Shown here: piece by piece, positions 13,312-18,417 of the stretch
Numbering within the stretch: position 1 is the stretch's first letter
Layout of the letters: the number at the start of each line of letters is the position of its first letter
NCBI GenBank assembly: GCA_934541205.1
Contig: CAKTDK010000020.1
Location: 1-18,417, forward strand
Length of the DNA stretch: 18,417 nucleotides
Source of the DNA: an uncultured Eubacteriales bacterium
GTDB taxonomy: Bacteria; Bacillota; Clostridia; Oscillospirales; RGIG7773
Reading direction: 5' to 3'
Translations under genes and position numbers: made by a program
Notes under the pieces: model-generated
Told to the model about the DNA's origin: nothing
Databases searched by the model: none
The model's input: the letters and a program-made list of their open reading frames with translations, nothing else

Positions 13312-15014
13312 TTTTTTTGTAAAGCCTCTTTACCAAAACAAATTGTTATAATTGTTCCTTTATCTTTTTCGCTTGAAACAGATATTTCTCCTTTGTAAGA
13401 TAAAACAAGATGTTTTACAATGGCAAGTCCCAATCCTGTGCCTCCAATGTTTCTGCTTCGGCTTTTATCTACTCTAAAAAATCTTTCAAATATTCTGTTT
13501 TGATATTTTTCTTCTATTCCTATACCCGTATCTTCAACTACAATATATGCTTTATTTCTTTTGTTATATGCTTTAAAAATAACTTTTCCGTTCTCTTTAT
13601 TGTATTTTACCGCATTCACCATAAGATTTTGAATTATCTGAAAAATATCTTCACGCATTATATCAATATAAACGTCAGAAGCCTCATTTATAACTTCCAC
13701 ATTCATCTTGTTTGCTATAGGAATTATATTATTTTTTACTTCTTCCGCTATTTTTTTTATATTTATTTTCTCAATATTTTTTTCTGCAGTGTTCGCCTCA
13801 ATATCCGAAAGACGCAAAATATCATCCGATAACGATATAAGTCTGTCGGAGTCATTTATTATTCTTTCAAGATAGTCTTTTTTTATGTTTTCATCCTTTA
13901 CAATATCGTTAAAAATAAGCTCTGCAAAACCCTTTATAGAAGTTATAGGTGTTTTAAGTTCATGTGAAGCATTTGCAAAAAAATCAGCTCTTAATTTCTG
14001 AGCGTTATGCTGTTTTGTTATATCATTAATTAAAATAAGCATTACTTTATTATCTCCGTTAAATAAAGGAGCAAATTTTATCTGTAGTACCAAAGAGGAA
14101 TTGTTTTTTATAACAATTTGCTCTTTTATGTCCTGCTCAAAAGATTTTTCTATACAATCTATAACTTGGCTGTTATGATTTATCTTTAAAAAATTATTTT
14201 CCTTATTTTCTGCATTAAAATATTCAAGAGCAGAAGGATTTATATGTATTATATTAAACTCTCTGTCAATAAGACAAAGTCCCTCATCAGTATTATTAAG
14301 TATATAATCTATTTTTTCTTTCTCCATAGAAAGTTCAGTTAAATTTTCTTCTATTTCCCGGGAAATACTGTTTATTCTTTTTGCAATCTGATTATACTCA
14401 TTATATTTAAAGTCATATTCCGTATTTTTAATTTTTCCTTTTTGAATGTTTCTTAATGAATTTTCAATAATACTCAAAGGCTGCGTAAGGCTTTTTGACA
14501 ATTTTCCAGCTAAAATTGCCGACAATATTGTTATAATAATAATTCCTGCTGCAAACACCGGCAAAATAAAAAATAAATCTTTTCTTAAAGAATCAATAGG
14601 CATACTCAATCTAAGTATGCCTTCACTATCTATTTTTTTAGCAATATATAGCATATCTTTTGACAAAGATTCGGATTTTCTTCTTTCATATCCGAATTGT
14701 CCTTTTAACGCTTCTTCTATTTCTTTGCGGTCAGAATGATTTTCAAGATTGTATTTATCGGCCTCGCTGTCAAACAATACTTTTCCTTGATTTGATATAT
14801 AAGTTACCCTTGTATTTGATTTTTCAGAAAGTGTTTTTAAACTTTCTTCAGAAATATTTTTTGAAGAAAATTCAAATACTTCTATTAATTTTTTCATATC
14901 GCTTATAAGCTGGTCTTCTTTTTGATTATTAAATACTGCCGCTGAAAATAACATGGTAATCATCAAAGCAATAAAAGATATCAAAAAACTTTTTATAAAA
15001 ACTGCTTTTTTCAA
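13293..15014 (-). CDS. phoR: PhoR/PnpS-type sensor histidine kinase
   Basis: Membrane histidine kinase, 573 residues, probable partner of the response regulator encoded 14 bases upstream and sensor for phosphate limitation via the Pst-PhoU system. Order: membrane helix (about 8-27), extracytoplasmic region (30-147), second helix (148-170), HAMP (171-225), PAS (about 233-335), dimerisation domain with phospho-acceptor H351 in NASHELKTP, and ATPase domain with N463/N467 (QNLMVNAVK), DTGIGI (495-500) and GTGLGL (525-530). The start is TTG, seven bases from AGGGGG (15022-15027). An out-of-frame ATG lies directly against that site and no in-frame ATG precedes it. Catalytic residues are intact. PhoR assignment depends mainly on linkage to pst-phoU. 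Confidence 0.9.
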   Translation of the reverse strand: MKKAVFIKSFLISFIALMITMLFSAAVFNNQKEDQLISDMKKLIEVFEFSSKNISEESLKTLSEKSNTRVTYISNQGKVLFDSEADKYNLENHSDRKEIEEALKGQFGYERRKSESLSKDMLYIAKKIDSEGILRLSMPIDSLRKDLFFILPVFAAGIIIITILSAILAGKLSKSLTQPLSIIENSLRNIQKGKIKNTEYDFKYNEYNQIAKRINSISREIEENLTELSMEKEKIDYILNNTDEGLCLIDREFNIIHINPSALEYFNAENKENNFLKINHNSQVIDCIEKSFEQDIKEQIVIKNNSSLVLQIKFAPLFNGDNKVMLILINDITKQHNAQKLRADFFANASHELKTPITSIKGFAELIFNDIVKDENIKKDYLERIINDSDRLISLSDDILRLSDIEANTAEKNIEKINIKKIAEEVKNNIIPIANKMNVEVINEASDVYIDIMREDIFQIIQNLMVNAVKYNKENGKVIFKAYNKRNKAYIVVEDTGIGIEEKYQNRIFERFFRVDKSRSRNIGGTGLGLAIVKHLVLSYKGEISVSSEKDKGTIITICFGKEALQKNENIVE

Positions 15015-15021
15015 AAAACAT

Positions 15022-15027
15022 CCCCCT
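15022..15027 (-). promoter_or_regulatory. Ribosome-binding site supporting a TTG start for the histidine kinase
   Basis: AGGGGG, seven bases before TTG at 15014. The ATG touching it (15019-15021) is out of frame and runs into a different reading frame. Confidence 0.55.
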
Positions 15028-15028
15028 A

Positions 15029-15712
15029 TTAACTGAGAAAAATATATCCTACTCCCCTAACCGTTTTTATGTAAACAGGTTCTTCTATATTATCTCCTAT
15101 CTTTTTCCTAAGACTTTTTATATGCATATCAAGAGTTCTGGTTTCTCCTATAAAATCCACACCCCATATAATATTTAAAAGCTTATCTCTTTCCATAACT
15201 TTATCACAGTTTTCCATTAAAATCTTTAAAAGTTCATATTCTTTTAAAGTAAGAGAAATAATTTCTCCATGCTTTGAAACTTCATGCTTTTTCAAATTTA
15301 TAAATAAATCTTTAATATTTAATATTTCTTCACTTGTTTTTTCGTTTCTTCTCAAAACCACTCTCACTCTTGCCATAAGCTCCAAAATTCCGAAAGGTTT
15401 TGTTATATAATCGTCTGCCCCTATATCAAGTCCAGCAACCTTATCAATTTCCGAATTTTTCGCAGTAAGAATTATAACGGGAATATTTTTATATTTTCCC
15501 GTTTCTTTCATTTTCTTAAGTATATCAAGACCTGAAATTCCCGGAAGCATTAAATCCAAAATAACAAGCTGAGGAGTTTTTTCTTCCAGTCCTTTAAAAA
15601 GATCTTCCCCGCTTTCAAAAGTTTCTGCCGAATATCCGAAAGATTCCAAAGTACATTTTAAAAGTTCTCTTATATTTTCTTCATCTTCTGTGATATAAAT
15701 TAAATTATCCAT
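15029..15712 (-). CDS. phoP: PhoB/PhoP-type response regulator, OmpR family
   Basis: 227-residue transcription factor. Receiver domain (1-120) has the acidic pair E9/D10, phospho-acceptor D53 in LVILDLMLPG, LTAKN and the conserved Lys in DDYITKPF. The C-terminal winged-helix domain (about 130-227) shows LTLKEYELLKIL, the RTLDMHIKSLRKKIG recognition region and the final TVRGVGYIF wing. It should bind promoters of phosphate-starvation genes, including pst. The longest frame begins at a GTG (15724) that is part of the AAGGTGG ribosome-binding site (15721-15727). The ATG at 15712 lies eight bases from that site and begins the receiver fold at the right place. It lies between phoU and the kinase in one transcription unit. 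Confidence 0.93.
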   Translation of the reverse strand: MDNLIYITEDEENIRELLKCTLESFGYSAETFESGEDLFKGLEEKTPQLVILDLMLPGISGLDILKKMKETGKYKNIPVIILTAKNSEIDKVAGLDIGADDYITKPFGILELMARVRVVLRRNEKTSEEILNIKDLFINLKKHEVSKHGEIISLTLKEYELLKILMENCDKVMERDKLLNIIWGVDFIGETRTLDMHIKSLRKKIGDNIEEPVYIKTVRGVGYIFLS

Positions 15713-15720
15713 AGAAAATT

Positions 15721-15727
15721 CCACCTT
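15721..15727 (-). promoter_or_regulatory. Ribosome-binding site that contains a false GTG start
   Basis: AAGGTGG, eight bases before the response regulator ATG (15712). The GTG within it is in frame and would be taken as the start by a longest-frame rule. Confidence 0.7.
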
Positions 15728-16388
15728 ATAAAATTCTCTTATTTTTATGCTCTCCAGTAAAATAAAATTCTACCCACTCACAAATATTTACAGCATGGTC
15801 TCCGATTCTTTCCAAGTATTTTGCAATCATGAGAGTATCGATTGCGTCATCCGCCATATTTTTATCATCTATTAAAATACTTATTATATCTATTTTAACA
15901 CTTTCAAATAAACTGTCAACTTCATCATCGGTTTTTATGACTTTTTTTGCAAGTTCAAGATCGCCCTGTATAAAAGCGTTTATGCTGTCATGAACCATAG
16001 AAATAGTTATTTTTGCCATCTGCGGAAGATGCTTAACTACAGCCATTGTATTTATCTTCTCAAACCGGGTTGAAAGTTCTGCAATATCAGCCGCTTGATC
16101 CCCTATTCTTTCCATATCGGTAATCATTTTTAAAGCAGTAGAAATATTTCTCAAATCTTTTGCAACCGGCTGCTGACGCATCAATAAGGTAAGACATCTC
16201 GCCTCAATTGATTTTTCAATGTCATCTACTTCTCTGTCTTTTTCAACAACCTTCATTGCAAGTTCTTTATCGGTAGTTGTAAGAGCTTTTATTGAATCGT
16301 CTATGGCAGTTTCAATCATGCTTGCCATTTTCACCAAATCAAGGTGAAGTAATTTTAATTCTCCGTCAAATGTAATTCTTGCGCTCAT
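15726..16388 (-). CDS. phoU: Phosphate transport regulator PhoU
   Basis: 220-residue all-helical cytoplasmic protein built from two related three-helix PhoU repeats (about 10-105 and 112-205). Each repeat has the acidic metal-binding signature: ITDMERIGDQAADI in the first and AKYLERIGDHAVNI in the second. PhoU links the Pst transporter to the PhoR kinase and limits phosphate uptake and PHO signalling when phosphate is sufficient. The ATG follows GGAG by eight bases. It lies 12 bases after pstB and directly before the two-component genes, as expected for one phosphate operon. Confidence 0.97.
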   Translation of the reverse strand: MSARITFDGELKLLHLDLVKMASMIETAIDDSIKALTTTDKELAMKVVEKDREVDDIEKSIEARCLTLLMRQQPVAKDLRNISTALKMITDMERIGDQAADIAELSTRFEKINTMAVVKHLPQMAKITISMVHDSINAFIQGDLELAKKVIKTDDEVDSLFESVKIDIISILIDDKNMADDAIDTLMIAKYLERIGDHAVNICEWVEFYFTGEHKNKRIL

Positions 16389-16400
16389 ATTCTTATCTCC

Positions 16401-17156
16401 TTATCCGAATCTTCCTGTTATATAATCCTCAGTTTTTTTGTTTTCCGGCATACTGAACAGTTTTTGAGTTTCGTTGTATTCTATCATTTCTCCAAGCAAA
16501 AAAAATGCCGTATAATCTGAAATTCTTGTTGCCTGCTGCATATTATGCGTAACTATAAGTATTGTATATTTATCTTTTAAATCCTCCATAAGCTCTTCTA
16601 TTTTCATGGTAGAAACAGGGTCAAGAGCAGATGTAGGCTCATCCATTAAAAGTATTTCGGGTTCAACGGCAAGGGCCCTTGCAATACAAAGCCTTTGCTG
16701 CTGTCCGCCCGATAACGAAAGAGCGCTTTTTTTAAGTCTGTCTTTCACTTCATCCCAAAGCGCCGCCCCTTTTAAACTTTTTTCAACTATTTCATCAAGC
16801 TTATTTTTATTTTTTATTTTGTGAACTTTAGGTCCGTAAGCTATATTGTCATAAATACTCATCGGAAAAGGATTAGGCCTTTGAAAAACCATACCTACTT
16901 TTTTTCTAAGCACTGTAAGATCCACATCTTTATCATATATATTTTCATTATCTATAAGTATTTCCCCTGTTATTTTTACATTATCTATCAAATCATTCAT
17001 TCTGTTTAAAGTTTTTAAATATGTGGATTTTCCGCATCCGGAAGGCCCGATAAATGCTGTGATTTTTTTATCATATATATCAAGATTTATATCTTTAAGC
17101 GCATGATGAGTTCCATAATACAGATCCAGATTTTTTGTTACTATCTTTTTTTCCAT
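16401..17156 (-). CDS. pstB: Phosphate ABC transporter ATPase PstB
   Basis: 251-residue ATPase that powers the PstSCAB high-affinity phosphate importer. Walker A GPSGCGKST (37-45), Q-loop at VFQRPNPFPMSIYDN, signature LSGGQQQR (148-155), Walker B ILLMDEP (168-174) and switch His in VTHNMQQA are all present. FQRPNPFP and the closing YITGRFG are characteristic of PstB rather than of other importers. GAGG is seven bases before the ATG. It is 12 bases from pstA and 12 from phoU. Confidence 0.98.
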   Translation of the reverse strand: MEKKIVTKNLDLYYGTHHALKDINLDIYDKKITAFIGPSGCGKSTYLKTLNRMNDLIDNVKITGEILIDNENIYDKDVDLTVLRKKVGMVFQRPNPFPMSIYDNIAYGPKVHKIKNKNKLDEIVEKSLKGAALWDEVKDRLKKSALSLSGGQQQRLCIARALAVEPEILLMDEPTSALDPVSTMKIEELMEDLKDKYTILIVTHNMQQATRISDYTAFFLLGEMIEYNETQKLFSMPENKKTEDYITGRFG

Positions 17157-17168
17157 ATTTATACCTCT

Positions 17169-18023
17169 TTATTTATTTCTGTTTAATTTTCTTCCCAAAA
17201 ATTTTGCAAGGAAATTAAGAATAAGAATTATAATAATTAAAATTGAAGCAATCGCAAAAGATATTCTCGGATCTTCTCCTCTCATAGCATAGCTGTAAAG
17301 CTGTACTGTTAAAGAAGCACCGGAAGTAAAAACATGTCCGAAAATATTACGTACCATCGTAAGTCCTGTTCCCGCCGTAAAAATAAGCGCAGCCGACTCT
17401 CCTACTATTCTTCCCATTGCAAGTATAACAGCAGTTATAATTCCCGGAAGTGCCGACGGTATTAAAATTGTAAATATTATATATATCTTTTTACTTCCAA
17501 GGGAAAGAGCCCCTTCCTTATATGACTCAGGAACGGTTTTAAGAGCTTCCTGAGTAGTTCTTATAATTGTTGGCAGTATCATAATTGACAAAGTAAGTAC
17601 GCCTGTTAAAATTGAATATCCAAGGCCTAAAAATGTTCCGAAAAATACAAATCCGAAAAGGCCGTAAATAATTGAAGGTATTCCCGTTAAAACTTCCGTC
17701 GTAAGCTCGATAATTTTTATAAGTCTTCCTTTTTTTGCATATTCGTTCAGATAAATCGCTCCTCCTATTCCGATTGGAGTCGCAATAACAAGAGTTAAAA
17801 CTACTATATAAATTGTATTTATTATTACAGGAAGTATTCCGAAAGTACCCTTTAATTCAGAAGGAACCGTAGAAATAAGTTCCCAGCTTAAAAACGGAAG
17901 ACCTTTTACAAAAACATATCCGATTATTCCCACAAGCATTACTACGACAAGTATTGAAAAAAGCCATATAAGTCCTTTCAAAATCATTTCGAAGGGATGA
18001 ATTTTTTTACCTTTTACGCTCAT
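17169..18023 (-). CDS. pstA: Phosphate ABC transporter permease PstA
   Basis: 284-residue membrane permease with six predicted helices. With PstC it forms the phosphate channel in the cytoplasmic membrane. The inner-membrane permease loop that contacts PstB reads EALKTVPESYKEGALSLGSKK, the usual EAA-type motif. GIGGAIYLNEYAKKG and the GIPSIIYGLFGFVFFG helix are PstA hallmarks. The ATG follows AAGGAG by about nine bases, and the gene overlaps the end of pstC by 17 bases, indicating coupled translation. Confidence 0.96.
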   Translation of the reverse strand: MSVKGKKIHPFEMILKGLIWLFSILVVVMLVGIIGYVFVKGLPFLSWELISTVPSELKGTFGILPVIINTIYIVVLTLVIATPIGIGGAIYLNEYAKKGRLIKIIELTTEVLTGIPSIIYGLFGFVFFGTFLGLGYSILTGVLTLSIMILPTIIRTTQEALKTVPESYKEGALSLGSKKIYIIFTILIPSALPGIITAVILAMGRIVGESAALIFTAGTGLTMVRNIFGHVFTSGASLTVQLYSYAMRGEDPRISFAIASILIIIILILNFLAKFLGRKLNRNK

Positions 18024-18417
18024 TTTTCTTCTCCTTCTCCGGTTTTGGTTTTAAAATCATGTTTATTACTATATTTATTATCAAAATGAATACAAAAAGA
18101 ACAAGTCCTATTGAAAAAAGAGCATCTCTGTGAAGACCTTCCGCATAAGACATTTCCATGGCTATACCTGTAGTCAAAAATCTTACGCTTTCAAAAAGCT
18201 TAGGCATATTTACTACGTTTCCTGCAACCATTATAACCGCCATAGTTTCTCCTATAGCCCGTCCCACACCTAAAACTATTGAAGTAATAATACCGGATTT
18301 TGCCGCCGGTATCATGATTTTGAAAATAGTTGTTATATCAGTAGCTCCAAGCGCAAGTGAAGCTTCTTTATATTCCTGCGGAACGCTTTCAAGACTTACC
18401 TGCGCTATATTTATTAT
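18007..18417 (-). CDS. pstC: Phosphate ABC transporter permease PstC, N-terminus beyond window edge
   Basis: The reading frame stays open to the right edge, so this is the C-terminal 136 residues of PstC. The visible part includes the cytoplasmic contact loop VSLESVPQEYKEASLALGA that touches PstB, then the IITSIVLGVGRAIGETMAVIMVAGN block with the conserved Arg/Glu of this family, and a final helix followed by a basic tail. An internal ATG at 18315 is not the start, since the conserved loop lies upstream of it. The 17-base overlap with pstA places both in one operon. pstS would be expected further upstream. Confidence 0.95.
   Translation of the reverse strand: MINIAQVSLESVPQEYKEASLALGATDITTIFKIMIPAAKSGIITSIVLGVGRAIGETMAVIMVAGNVVNMPKLFESVRFLTTGIAMEMSYAEGLHRDALFSIGLVLFVFILIINIVINMILKPKPEKEKKNERKR

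Noticed and set aside
13410..14908. Plus-strand open frames opposite the histidine kinase
   Set aside because: Rich in Phe, Tyr and Ile as expected for complements of AT-rich codons. The minus-strand kinase has all catalytic motifs intact.
18316..18417. PstC beginning at the ATG at 18315
   Set aside because: The frame stays open to the edge and encodes the conserved PstB-contact loop upstream of that ATG, so the gene is simply cut by the window.
1..18417. CRISPR array, mobile element, tRNA or rRNA
   Set aside because: No regularly spaced repeats, transposase-like frames, terminal inverted repeats or conserved RNA gene sequences were seen. The xer gene lies in a normal chromosomal context.

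Overview
The window is AT-rich bacterial DNA in which every supportable gene lies on the minus strand, so transcription runs right to left. The gene content (spoIIM, a SCIFF peptide with its radical SAM maturase, YajC beside a TIGR04086-type membrane protein, ferredoxin-dependent indolepyruvate oxidoreductase, strong Shine-Dalgarno sequences and low GC) points to an anaerobic, probably spore-forming, amino-acid-using member of the Clostridia. Genus cannot be fixed from this sequence. Base and codon use look uniform, and there is no sign of an insertion sequence, prophage, CRISPR array, tRNA or rRNA. Both ends cut a gene: xerD on the left and pstC on the right. There is no gene-free stretch longer than 300 bases.

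Layout in the direction of transcription, from the right end. (1) 13293-18417 is a phosphate module: pstC (partial), pstA, pstB, phoU, a PhoB/PhoP-type response regulator and a PhoR-type histidine kinase, tightly packed as one operon. pstS is presumably just outside the window. (2) 6753-13221 is an aryl-acid module: a sodium:solute symporter, a PaaK-type arylacetate-CoA ligase, IorA, IorB and a second PaaK. A tandem-ACT protein (6269-6694) follows from its own promoter and ends at a strong terminator. The set could carry out aromatic amino acid oxidation. Equally, it could take up arylacetates, activate them and reductively carboxylate them back to aromatic 2-oxoacids. (3) 4962-6218 is a PLP-dependent YnbB/aluminium-resistance-family gene. 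(4) 2456-4865 holds yajC, a TIGR04086-like membrane gene, the SCIFF precursor (a 49-residue gene at 3893-4042) and its maturase, with recognisable promoters, an attenuator-like hairpin between precursor and maturase, and a terminator at the end. (5) 1-2293 holds proC, spoIIM (with a possible sporulation sigma-E-type promoter) and the start of xerD.

I corrected several starts from Shine-Dalgarno placement. In the symporter, second PaaK, iorB, response regulator and yajC genes, the longest open reading frame begins inside or against the ribosome-binding site, or before the promoter. The better start lies 9 to 33 bases further in.

Points most worth a second look: the SCIFF precursor has seven cysteines instead of six; a hairpin separates it from its maturase; XerD carries lysine at the position of a catalytic arginine; the aryl-acid cluster has two divergent PaaK paralogues; and two intergenic hairpins could mask ribosome-binding sites. 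I found no clear evidence of a wholly new system. The RiPP and aryl-acid loci are the richest.
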